A stretch of DNA of 64,000 nucleotides from Heloderma charlesbogerti (taxonomy: Eukaryota; Chordata; Lepidosauria; Squamata; Helodermatidae), in contig JANEZZ010000799.1 of NCBI GenBank assembly GCA_026122225.1, positions 124,001-188,000 of the forward strand. Direction: 5' to 3'. The translations under genes were made by a program, and so were the position numbers. The notes under the pieces are model-generated. The model worked only from the letters and a program-made list of their open reading frames with translations. It made no database searches and had not been told where the DNA came from. Positions 42,201 through 53,439 of the stretch are shown piece by piece (position 1 is the stretch's first letter; the number at the start of each line of letters is the position of its first letter).

Positions 42201-45200
42201 TCTCTTCTTTCCCATCCATCCATCATTCCCTCTTCCTCCCCCCCCCCCCACACACACACATTCATTCACACTGACACCGGCGCCTGAGTTCATCTATCAT
42301 CCCAGAAGGTAGAGCAACACCGCCTCAAACATCCAGTCTCCTGTATCTCTCTCTCTCCTAGAGATGGGAAGCCCTGAGAAAACCCAGAAAAATGGCTTGG
42401 GGAAGGGGGTGATTTTGAAAAACACACACACATTTTTTCCAGGTTTTGGAAGGGAGGGGAAGTTGGGGAAAAAGCAGGTTTCCCCCCTAAACTTTCACAC
42501 CCTCCCTCCCTCTGCCATTCCCACATTTTGCTTCCACCCACACGCTCCCATTCAACCCCCCCCCCCCAATTCACACAATTACCGTCCATTCAACTTGCCT
42601 TCCATGCTGGGTGGGGAAGAAGAGTCTTCCCTTCAGCCCAGCAAAGGGGAGAAGGCAAGCTCTGGTGTGTGCATGGCTCAGCCGCCTATCGGAGGACACC
42701 TTGCAGGGCTCCAAAGGCTGCACACAGCACATAAGCTGTGGGTGGCCTACATGTGATTTAGATATATGCTTCAAACCTTAAAATGTAACATGATGCGTAT
42801 CACCTTTCTCCGTAAAGAGGGCTCAGGATGACTTGCATCTCTGGAGCGGGGGCGGGGGGACTGGCACCAGGGCAATGTGCTGGGCCTTTCAAACAGCTTT
42901 TGACTCCATTTCTCCCTCTTAGGGCAGCCAGATGCGCACTGCTCAAGAAGAGGAGAAAAGAGGACAGACGTGCATAAAATTTGCATGTGCACATTCATCT
43001 ACAGAGATGCAAATGCAGAAAGATGGCTATCCTATCAATAACAACGCGATACATCTCACCATAGTAGGGAGGACCGTGGCCAGGTGCTCAGCACTGATGG
43101 GCGCCTGCCTGCTCCCTCTGCTTAGAATTCTTTATCTTTAAGCTGGATTTGGACTGGAGAGACCTTCAAAAAAGGGCTGGTCTCTGTAAAATAGGACTTG
43201 TGGTCACCCTACTTCCGAATGCAAAAACCAAGTCTTCCTAACTCTAAATGGCCAAGCAAAATAGCCTTAAATCTGTATCGAGATAGTAAAAAGAAACCTT
43301 TATAAAATGAAGGGCTCCGTTGAACTAACACTACAAACCTGAAAAGGTGAACGTAACATCTCCCCTCTTCCCTTCTCATCCCTTTTTCCCTTTGTGCCAT
43401 GTGTTTTTAGATTGTAAAAGCTGTGGGCAGGGACCATCCTGCCCTTTTACTGATCTGGGAACCCCTCTGGAAGCCTTTCCAGCTGAAGAACAATAATAAA
43501 TAAATAAGCTATGTGTGCATTAGCATTTTTTCTCCCTAGTTCCAAGCCACAATCTTATTTCATCATTTGCAATCCTTAATTGTAGCATCCAGTTAATGAT
43601 AGGATATAAAGACCTCTTGCTTCTTTTACTCCCTCATGTCACAATGCAGGGTTCAGACTCTCCTGCTGGCCCTGGGGGGCAGGAACGGGCTTTGATTTGC
43701 ATTTCCTTGCTTTCAGGCCTTGAAAATTATCCCAGCCTTCTGCCTCAACTCTTCCACTTAACACATCGCTTTCATTCACCCTGCTGGCCCATGCATCTTT
43801 TCCTTGTATGATCATTTTAGGCTGGAACTTCATGTACACATGCCTAGGAGAAGGCTGATGTGTGGGGTCAGGCTGCGAGCTGCCCTTTTCTGTACTTTTT
43901 TCAATGCTATCTTCTCCTAAGAATTGAAAGAGGGTTGGCCATAGCTGGAGGCAGGAGACAGGGTCCCGGGGACTGCTGGGGAGCCCACCACAAATCCCCA
44001 CCCTCTATCTTTCCTACAACAGAGAACGTATGGGTTGTTTGATCTCCCATCCAAAGCTAACAGGAGGGACCTTTGGTGCAATCTACTGGCATCAGCTTCA
44101 CACACATCCAAAAGGCGAGGTGCTGCCTGGGAGTCAGCAGCCTGGGCCCTGAAATCCCATTCTGATCTCAGACAACTTGAGGATTGCTGTGCTCTGGGGA
44201 CAGCAATTTGTCCCTCCTCAAAAGTCTTGCCTTCTGTGTCTTTCTGCATGTCTAGGGACAAAAGGGGAACACGAGGACCCACTAACATTCTCTTGAAAGA
44301 GATTCATAAACAGGGATCTACAAATCAGTCCATGTCTGATCCGTGTCAAGTTTTGCACACAGTCAATCTTATATCCGTTCTCTCCAATTTCTGCATCATT
44401 CTGCAAATCTTTTTTAAAAAAACTACCAAAAAATGAACATTTATTTTTGTACACAACTTTCCCTAACACACACATTTTGAATGTGTCTTTCCCTAACATG
44501 CTCATTTTGTATGCGTTTTGTACATATCTTTCCACAATATGCACACTTTTGTACGCAATCCTTGAGCCAATAACTGCATCACAGAATTCAGAGAAGTGTG
44601 GACCTGAAGGTTAACTGTGTTCTGATCCACACATTAGTACAGGAAATGCACATTTGGTCAGTCTGCTTAAAAATGCAGACCAAATGGAATTCTCTAGGAC
44701 CACTATTTGCAAATACATGGAGTCAGCTTTGGCAGGCTACCGAATTGGATGGACAGATGCAGAATGACAGTGACTGTATTCTAAGGTGCAACGCAATTCC
44801 GTCTGATCCTGCAAGGTAAAAGGCTTCTCCATCTCTAATTTTTGTAATAACACTGCGTTCCTACCTTTTGACTTTGATGCTAGAGTGCCACAGGAGTTCT
44901 CCCCTGCCCCCAGCCCCAATCCGCCATATGCCACTTCTTCAATGCTTTTGAAGGATATTACATCCACTAACTATTAAACACCCGGAGGAATGACTGGATC
45001 TATTACTACCACCTAGATTTAATACTTTTATATTTTTCTCTGCAGATGAGAATATCTATTTTTGCCTAGATTGGAGCTAGGGTATAAGCCATCAATACAT
45101 ATTTTTAAAAGTCAGTGTACCAAAGTGGCTGCTGAGATGATTTTTTAAAAAGTTCTGGATGGATACATATATCAAACTTCCAGTAACAACGGATGAGAGG

Positions 45201-45489
45201 ATGAAAGGGAACTTGGAAGTATATGCAGTATGCTTCTGAATTTGAATAATGAATCCAATTAGGGTTTCAATTATAGATACAAATGCTGGTGAAACTCATA
45301 CCAAACAGGACAATTAGTCAAAATGCTTCAGAGGGTATCACATCAAGCTGAACACTATGTTCAGCAATGGGAACTCCAGCACAATGGAGGCAGTGGTCAC
45401 CCAATGGGAACTCTCAAACATTACAATCTTCTGAAATTGGCCACTTTTGAGAAGATATTCCTTTGATGTCAACACAATCAAGCTTACAC
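42200..45489. other. Mostly unassigned sequence
   Basis: Contains C-rich/CA runs (42239-42262, 42558-42570), repeat Z copy 2, a retroposon tail (43385-43505) and an AT-rich quasi-repeat (44440-44560). No exon recognised. Confidence 0.35.
43078..43215 (+). repeat. Unclassified repeat Z, copy 2
   Basis: GGCCAGGTGCTCAGCACTGA, TTCTTTATCTTTAAGCTGGA, CTGTAAAATAGGACTTGTGG. Confidence 0.55.
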
Positions 45490-46362
45490 TGTAAGCAAGT
45501 GTAAAGTGATGCATGTTGGGGCAAAAAATCCTTCAAGTATAGCCTGATGGGATCTGAGCTAGCGATGACTGAGCAGGAAAGAGATCTTGGGGTTGTGGTG
45601 GACAGCTCAATGAAGATGTCAACCCAGTGTGTGGCTGGTGTAAAAAAAGGCAAACTCTATGTTAGGCATAATTAGAAAAGGAATTGAGAATAAAACTGCC
45701 AATATCATACTGCCCCTATACAAATCTATGGTGCGGCCACATTTGGAATGCTGTTACCACACCTAAAAAAAGATATTGTAGAGCTGGAAAAAGTGCAGAA
45801 AAGGGCAACTAAAATGATCAAGGGGCTGGAGCATCTCCCCTGTGAGAGGTTACAACAGCTGGGATTGTTTAGCTTGGAAAAAAGGAGGGTAAGGGGAGAC
45901 ATGATAGAGGTCTACAAAATTATGCATGGTGTGAAGAATGTGGATAGGGAGACATTTCTCTCCCTTTCTCAGAACCTGAGGTCATCCTATGGAGCTGATT
46001 GGTGGGAGATTCAGGACAGATAAAAGGACCTCTTCACACAGTGCATAGTCAAACTATGGCATTCACTACCACAGGATATAGTCATGGCTACCAATTTGAA
46101 TGGCTATAAAAGGGGGTTGGACAAATTCCTGGAGGAAAAGGCTATCAATGGCTACTAGTCCCGACGGCTATGTGCTACCTCCAGTACCAGAGGCAGTGAG
46201 CCTCTGTACACCAGTTGCTGGGGAACATGGGTGGGAGGGTGCTGTTACACTTGTGTCCTGCTTTGTGGCTTCGTGATCAACAGCTGGTTGGCCACTGTGT
46301 GAACAGAATGCTGGACTAGATGGACCCTTGGTCTGATCCAGCATGGCTCTTATGTTCTTAAT
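45490..46362 (+). mobile_element. CR1-family LINE 3' region
   Basis: It begins in GTGTAAAGTGATGCATGTTGG. The frame at 45748-46023 encodes [20 protein letters not shown] and [20 protein letters not shown], the typical CR1 RT C-terminal tail. The 3' UTR ends at GCATGGCTCTTATGTTCTTA. It is 5'-truncated and contains several frame breaks. Confidence 0.88.
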
Positions 46363-47209
46363 CACGGCATGAATGTTGGTATGATGGATGTTGTTGATTT
46401 CCATAATAAGAGGTGCCAGAACTCAGGCCTTCACAGAAACTAGATTCCCTGAACACCCTCTCATGCTCCTGTATCTGTAGGGCCTGGCTACAGCTACTCA
46501 GTGGTGAGGGAAACAATGCTTTTTCCCTCACTTTATCAGTACTTCATATATTCCTGGGGTGAGCCGTGGGATGAAAAACAATGTCAGGAACCTGGTAAAT
46601 GCTGTCTCAAATTAAACCTTGGTATGAGGGATTTGAGAGATGACAAATGTGTGATTTGTAACTGTTTCAAAAGAAAGCAGACCTTCGTTCCTAAGGTGGC
46701 AAATTTGGAGGGGGAGGCCTTTGAACAAACTGTACTACCTCAATCAATGATAAGCTTATCCATGCAAATGGAATCACCACTCTCCAATGCAGATGTTGTT
46801 GGATATCTCCAGAAAAGCTCTCCATTCACAGAGCGACAGGAATCTCTCTGTTCTTACAGATCTGTCATTTGAGGGGAAATGACTTATTATTCGTAAAGCA
46901 GGGGTGGGGAATCTGTGGTTCGAGGCCTAGTTTCAGGTGGATATCACACACCTCAGCCTAGTTTCATGCAGTTGTGGGCCTAGTTTCAAACTTTTCCCAC
47001 TTGCAAACGCCACCCACTTTGGGCTCTGGCTCTGCCCACTGCTGGGCCTGACCACCACCAGCAGACCACCATCGACAAATGATTACCCCCAAGGCAGCCA
47101 GGCCCTCCTCCGAAAGAATGTCCCCCACTTCTGGTCTGAACAAGGGTGCGAAGTTTAATTAGCAACACGGTGAGTTCTGAGCATGTGCTCTGCCTGAAGA
47201 AGGGGGGCT

Positions 47210-47278
47210 GTTACCAGTAAATACTGGGGTAGTACTGGGCTCATCTAATTCAGTATGATAGCTTCCCGTGTTCAACAA
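47210..47278 (+). mobile_element. SINE tail fragment
   Basis: TACTGGGCTCATCTAATTCA and GATAGCTTCCCGTGTTC match the last part of the SINE family only. Confidence 0.45.
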
Positions 47279-47469
47279 AGAAATCCATTGCACCAATGGA
47301 GAATGCCTTCCCTCGCAGCCACAGGAAAAATTAAACACTCTTCAGCGGACATACTGCAAGAAAATAAATTATTTATTTGTTTTTCCTCAACTAAAATAGG
47401 TAGGTTAGGGTAGGTATTTCAATAACCCTATTTCAATAAAGTAACCAGCTGACATTAATATACCTAGAC

Positions 47470-47810
47470 CAGGGATGTCAGACTTCCTTCTGGCAGAGGG
47501 CAGAATTTAATTTCGAATTAAATTAACAGCGAATTTTAGCTTACAGTTCTTAACGCCCCTACCTAAGTCCTAGGGAAGACATTTCAACTTTTGAGAATGG
47601 GGGAAACATGTGCAAAAGATGGGAAACCACCAAACAATTGGCTGTTGGGGGAAACGGGGTGGGGCCAGGGGAAGGGGGCATGGCCATCTAGGGAATCCCA
47701 GTGGGCTGGATTGGGACCTGAGGGAGGCTGAATTTGGGGTGGAGCTGAGGGTCAAGTCCAGCCTCCTTTGGGTCCCAATCCACCATTAGGCCTGAGGTTC
47801 AACACTCCCG
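47470..47810 (-). mobile_element. hAT-like MITE family A, copy 10
   Basis: CAGGGATGTCAGACTTCC to CCTGAGGTTCAACACTCCCG. The flanks ACCTAGAC (47462-47469) and ACCAAGAA (47811-47818) agree at 6 of 8 positions. Confidence 0.8.
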
Positions 47811-48909
47811 ACCAAGAACTTTGACCCAACCCCAAATGATACTCTTACAAGACAGATCAAAACATACCAAACAGAACAGGGGGCTCCAGGCAATCCAAGC
47901 CCAGAGCCCTCCGTCAACCCCAACACAGGATCCATAGAAAGAGGCAAAGGGCTCCTCTTGGATGCTCTCTTTCCTCCCAACAGGACTTTGTGTGGCCTTT
48001 CTCTGCTCTAGTCTCATATTGCAAAATCTGAAAAAAGGTCTGAAAATCTTCCATATCTCATGGGAAATCACTTCTGCCTGCGACCATATTGCCTTTTGCT
48101 TGGGTCAAGAACTGCCAACTATTCACACTCTGGGCTGTGTGTCTGTAATAGCCACTCCATCCCGGTATACTGCTGTTACTTTTTCATGACAGCTTGGACA
48201 TGCCTGGCCCACCAGGACCCATCTGTTTGAACTACAAAGCAGAGCAGAAGTTACACTTAATGTTCTGTCCCACACCCCCTCCCCCCAAACACACAGGCGC
48301 TGCAGACCGGCACAGTTGTTGCAGCGGGGATCCCCTCAGGCCTATCTGAATATCTTACAAACAGGTAAAAGATTTTTAAAAATAGAATCTGTTTCAGCAG
48401 AGTCCCTGTGCTCTTTTATGTTTCAAGTGACACAAATTTGGGATGTAAAAATCCGCATCTTCCCATTAAACGAATCCCCCAACCAATATCTGCGTGTTTC
48501 TCGGCTCCCCTAAGGGCCCAGCTCTGCAGGGTGAAGAGCTCCACTCTTCCCAATGCAGCGGGTCTTGAAGGCACTCAGCATCTGGAAGGATTCACCCACC
48601 ACTCAGACTTTTGAAAATCACAAGTCAAACACAACATCTGTTTTCTTTCTTCAATCCTGTTGCTATTATTTTACTGCCCTCTTTCTGCACACCTAAACTG
48701 GTTCATTTCCCCCTATCGTCCTATGGTCTCTGTGGCTGTATCTACACTACTCAAACTAGGTTAAAGTCATCCTCTCTCCCCCTCTCCACGGAATAATGGA
48801 AATGGTGGTTCTATTGGTGAGTCAGGGGAGGTTAGGGATCTCTTGCAGTTCTTGGCATTGACGGCAGGACTAGAAAAGACTCTGTTCTCAAACACCGGAG
48901 AGCAGACGG

Positions 48910-48968
48910 ACCTTCCCCAGCCATGCTGGCTAGGGTTGATGGGAGTTGTAGTCCAACATGTTTGGAAG
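48910..48968. repeat. Foldback family F, partial
   Basis: CCTTCCCCAGCCATGCTGGC and GATGGGAGTTGTAGTCCAAC; the left arm is internally deleted. Confidence 0.65.
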
Positions 48969-48992
48969 TAGCGTGGCCATGCATCCTACTTT

Positions 48993-49156
48993 TGTTGTTC
49001 AGCCGTTCATTCGTGTCCGACTCTTCATGACCCCATGGACCATAGCACGCCAGGCCTTCCTGTCCTGCGCTCCCTCCCGGAGTGTGCTCAAGTTCATATT
49101 CATTGCATCGGTGATGCTATCTAGCCATCTCATCCTCTGCTGTCCCCTTCTCCTTC
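48993..49156 (-). mobile_element. BovB 3' fragment with target duplication
   Basis: This minus-strand BovB tail is 164 bp with a short TTG tail on the left. A perfect TCCTACTTT duplication lies at 48984-48992 and 49157-49165. It is inserted just right of a foldback-element arm. Confidence 0.93.
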
Positions 49157-49189
49157 TCCTACTTTACAGAGGACATCTGAAGGTGTCTT

Positions 49190-49364
49190 AGGAATATAGG
49201 TGAGACTCTTGGTCCATCTAGCCCAGTTTGTCAACACTGACTGGCAGCAATGACTCTCCCTCAGAGTTTCAGGCATCTCCCTACCTGGAGATGACAGGGA
49301 TTGCACTTAGGACCTTCTGCATGCAGAACAGGTGCTCTACCACTGAGCTACAGCCCTCCCCTAT
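49190..49364 (-). mobile_element. tRNA-derived SINE
   Basis: ACTCTTGGTCCATCTAGCCC at the left; GGTGCTCTACCACTGAGCTA at the right is the complement of the tRNA-like A box region. Adjoins a BovB insertion. Confidence 0.82.
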
Positions 49365-50091
49365 TTGAGGAGTTGTCCAGTTCAAGTCTAGCTAAAATAC
49401 AAAGATCCCTTAGTAGGGAGAGCAGGGGCCTTGAAATGGCCCATCAATACTGGGCAGCACCTGGATAGCAGACTGAACAGGCAGGTACACAGGTCACCTG
49501 GACACAGTCTTGTCCGCTATGGTGAGACGCATTGTATTCCCCTTGAAATCAGAATCGTTGTTTCCCAATTTGCATCTATCTATATAAACCAGCATATGCA
49601 AACGTTACGCAAATCCATCTCTGCTTTTTTGGTGATGCATCTCCTCCTTTTTTGGCCATGCAGATGTGGCCACCTTATGTGGAGTGTACCAGGTTGGGGA
49701 AAGCTGGTTTAGGCAATTACTGAACTAGATGACTCAATGGTCTGGAGAAAGCCTTAACAATTAATCTAGGTTTAAGGAGTTGGGGGCTGCTGGGCGTTGT
49801 AGGACCTTTTTCTGTCTAAACATGCACAGGATGAAGGCAGATATACTCTTTGAGATCAGCATGAATTCAACTGACGTTCTTGCAACTTTGAGAGTTTCTG
49901 TTCAGGTGGGCTCCTAGCGTGGAGTATTTCTGCTGACCACTCAAGACACACTGGTTTGTGGAGGCATTTCCTGACCACTAGTATGGGCAGCTACCCCTAG
50001 TTATTTTAATGAGATGTTATTTTATCCTGGTTTTGATTGGTTTTGTGGTATTTTATCAAGTTTTTTCTTGTAAACCACTTCTGGATTACTA

Positions 50092-50635
50092 GTTCCCCTC
50101 TACTCAGCACTGGTTAGGCCTCATCTGGAGTACTGTGTCCAGTTCTGGGCACCGCACGTTAAGAAGGATGCAGACAAGCTGGGGAGGGTTCAGAAGAGGG
50201 CAATGATGATGATCAGGGGACTGGAAACAAAGCCCTATGAGGAGAGACTGGAAGAACTGGGCATGTTTAGCCTTGAGAAGACTGAGGGGACATAGGATAG
50301 CACTCTTCAAGTACTTGAAAGGCTGTCACAGAGAAGAAGGCCAGCATCTCTTCTCGATTGTCCCAGAGTGCAGGACACGGAATAATGGGCTCCAGTTACA
50401 GGAAGCCAGATTCCGGCTGAACATCAGGAGAAACTTCCTGACTGTTAGAGCAGTATGACAATGGAACCCATTCCCTAGGGAAGTGGTGGGCTCTCCCACA
50501 CTGGAGGCATTCAAGACGAGCTGGACAGCCATCTGTCAGGGATGCGCTGACTCGGATTCCTGAATTAAGCAGGGGGTTGGACTCGATGGTCTTTCAGGCC
50601 ACTTCCAACCGTACTAATCTATGATTCTATGGATA
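50092..50635 (+). mobile_element. CR1 3' fragment
   Basis: It starts at CTCTACTCAGCACTGGTTAGG and matches 10188-10717 (CAAGCTGG(A/G)GAGGGT, CTATGAGGAGAGACTG), ending in CTAATCTATGATTCTATGG. The reading frame is broken. Confidence 0.88.
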
Positions 50636-50875
50636 TTTTTTTTAATGAAAAGTTAAAGAAATAGATATAGAAATCTTCTGAAATGAATGACTAAACGTCA
50701 CGACTGGCGTACAGTTGCTATCAAAAGCAGAGATTCCCACATCTCCTCCTCCTCTCTCCCATGTAACATTTATGCAAGATGCATGACATGTCATCGTCAT
50801 CCCGTTCCACGTTTCTCTGATCATGCCACTTTCATGGCCTGCTGCTTGCAGAGGATGGGGAAACTCTCCACAGGA

Positions 50876-51668
50876 CAGGTGGATTAAAAAGGCATTTTGT
50901 ACCACTGATTTAAATCAAGTTTGCCGCTGAAAGGTCTTCACATATTTCTTAAACAATGGTGCAAAACTGATCACTAAAACATTGATTAATAACTGAATTC
51001 AGACAGAATTTTGCAACTCAAGGAGGATATATTTTGTATGATTTTGTTTTAGATAACTTGATTTTTATTCATTTAGAAACTTGTTTTTTTATTAATTTAG
51101 GAACGAGTACATAATGCTCATTACCTGAATCAAGCTGCAGATGCAGCAGCAGTACATTAGGAATGATAAGAACTGAATCACACACACAAACACAACAGCA
51201 CTTTTCCTTCCTTGTCCACTCCACTGTGCCTTTCTACTCTGCCTCTGACCACCCCTTCCCATATTGTCTCTTTATCTTAACTAACTCCTCTGCCTGGCTT
51301 GGCCCACCTCCACCATCATATAAGCACGGAACAGTCTCATCCAGCCAGTGTCTTTGCACGTGCGACTTTAGTCTGAGAAACAAAAACCAAAAGCCCAGAC
51401 CGTTGAGAAGCAGGAGCTAGGCTGGACAGCCATTTTCATTAGGTGGAATGACCGTGTTTGATTGGTAGGTAACTGCCTTTTTATGAGACAGCACAGTTTA
51501 GTACGTTTGTGATGGGATGTCATTGCAACTATGGGTTTTTTTGAATGAAAACGTTTGTATTTTATTGATAATTTTAAAAACATATATTAACAAAATTGAT
51601 GTATTTTTTAAAAACCCGTTTAAATTGATTTATTTATCAAAAAAACATCAATTTTTATCCACCCTACC
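50876..51668. mobile_element. Possible DNA transposon remnant with inverted ends
   Basis: The left end GGTGGATTAAAAAGGCATTT plus CTGATTTAAATCAAG and the right end GTTTAAATTGATTTATTTAT plus ATCAATTTTTATCCACC are imperfect inverted repeats about 790 bp apart. No transposase is visible between them and no clear TSD was found. Confidence 0.4.
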
Positions 51669-51694
51669 ATAAAACTATCCCATTATCATGTCTG

Positions 51695-51880
51695 CCTCCA
51701 TGTTAGGAATTATTAGGAAACAGATTTAAAATAAAAACAGCAAGTATCATAATGCGTTCATATACATCTGTGGTACAGTCACATTTGGAATAGTGTGCAC
51801 TACAATTCTGGTTGCCCCCCCACTGCCCCCCAATATGACAGAGCTAGAAAAGATAAAGAAGAGGTGCAAGGAAGTGAGCA
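51695..51880 (+). mobile_element. CR1 internal fragment
   Basis: ATGTTAGGAATTATTAGGAA through AGAGCTAGAAAAGATAAAGA corresponds to 45658-45800 of the CR1 at 45490. A G/C-rich run interrupts it. Confidence 0.65.
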
Positions 51881-52361
51881 ATCCTACGATGGCATCTGAG
51901 GGGGCAGAGGATATTGGCGATCCACCCGAGGCAATGCTATGACCTCGGGGTGGGGTGGAGAGATGGAAATCCAAGCTCAGATGCCTATCCACTCACTCTA
52001 CCCCTCCAAGCCACCATGGAAATCTCCATGGTGGCTTCATCTCCAGAGACTGACGTCTCAACGTCAGGAGGAGAGGAAATGGGGTGGTGGTGGTGGTGAA
52101 TCCATTGATCTGCAGGATCCATAAGCCTCTCAGCTGCTGTCCCTCCCTCTGCCCTCATCAGCTAGACAGGCTCAGAAAATACAAGAAACGATGACAGAGA
52201 GGCTAAAAAGCCTCCGCTGCTCTTCTTTCCCTGCTGGTATGAGCCCAGCAGGGCACTGGATACTTCGAAAGCTCCAATCTCAGACGTTTCCATCTACTAC
52301 ACCCCAACCCATAAAATGACTGGGGGAGGTCAGGGCATGTTCTCCATGAGGCAGGGCTAAA

Positions 52362-52565
52362 TTTATTTATTATTTATTTAAAATATTTCTTGGCCGCCTT
52401 TCAGGGCAGAAGCCCTCCCAAGGCGGCTTACAACAATAAAATACATAAAAACAGTTAAAATATTAAAAGTGATAAAAACATAAAAACAATAAAAGCCAAC
52501 AATAAAACCAGCAATGATGTTAACAGCAGTAACAGCAACAATAGCAGTCATACCAATAGAAGGCC
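52362..52565 (-). mobile_element. LINE 3' tail
   Basis: TTATTTATTTAAAATATTTC then TTGGCCGCCTTTCAGGGCAG and CCAAGGCGGCTTACAACAAT is the complement of a LINE 3' UTR, with an A-rich continuation to 52565. Confidence 0.6.
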
Positions 52566-52825
52566 AAGTAAAATAATATGTTTTCATAAAGCATATGGGG
52601 ATTCTCCATTGGGGGGGGGGAATATCACTAAGGGGAAATGCAATAGCGGTATGTTATTAATAGCAGTATGTTCACAATATGTGATCATGATTTGTGTCGC
52701 ATATTGGTATGAACTTACTGAATTCTGCACTTTCGAACCAACACACAATCCAAAACTCAGTTATCCTTTGCAATTCACACTTCTAATTTTGCAATGGAGG
52801 TCTCTAGTCACAAAATGTGTGAAAG

Positions 52826-52995
52826 AATGTGTATATTAGGAGAAAGTGCACACAAAAATGCATATATTAGTAAAAACCATGTTTAAAAGTGCATTATATT
52901 AGGACATTTGCTTGCAAAAGTGTGCATTTTATGAAAAAGTGCATAGAAAAACATATGGATTAGGAGAAATGAACACAAAAATGCACACAGATTTT
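52826..52995. repeat. Quasi-tandem AT-rich repeat, unit about 30-35 bp
   Basis: Five diverged units each contain ATTAGGA(G)AAA-GTGCA(CACAAA)AATGCA. Similar wording occurs at 3700-3800, 10990-11120 and 44440-44560 (both strands), so it is an interspersed family rather than a unique satellite. Confidence 0.6.
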
Positions 52996-53261
52996 CATGC
53001 AAATTTTTAAAAATCTCAATGTTCAGGACGAACTGAACTGGAAAAATGAAAAAACCAAAATTGACAGATTAATCCAACCTGACATCCAATGAAGCTTTTT
53101 GCTAGTACGTTCAAAACAGGCAAAAAGACAGTACCTCTGCATACAGTACATAAGGAACTGAGGGAATCACCTGTAGCAAGATGTTGGGAGGGCTGCTGGC
53201 TTTTTAAAAGGAACAGACGAATTGGCAGAGGATGGAACTATGAATGGCTATTAGCTAAATC

Positions 53262-53360
53262 AGCCTGGTACCCTCTGGACGGCTATTGTCCACGCTGGCT
53301 GAGGGTGATAGGAGTTGCAGTCCAACACATCCGGAGGGCACCAGTTTGGAGAAGGCTGAG
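53262..53360. repeat. Foldback family F, partial
   Basis: GGTACCCTCTGGACGGCTAT, GATAGGAGTTGCAGTCCAAC, ATCCGGAGGGCACCAGTTTG. Left arm shortened. Confidence 0.68.
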
Positions 53361-53439
53361 CTCAATAAGTGGAGCCTCTTGTTCCGAGGCAGTCTATCTC
53401 TGAATGCCACATTCTGGGGATGAACAGCAAATGCCCTCT

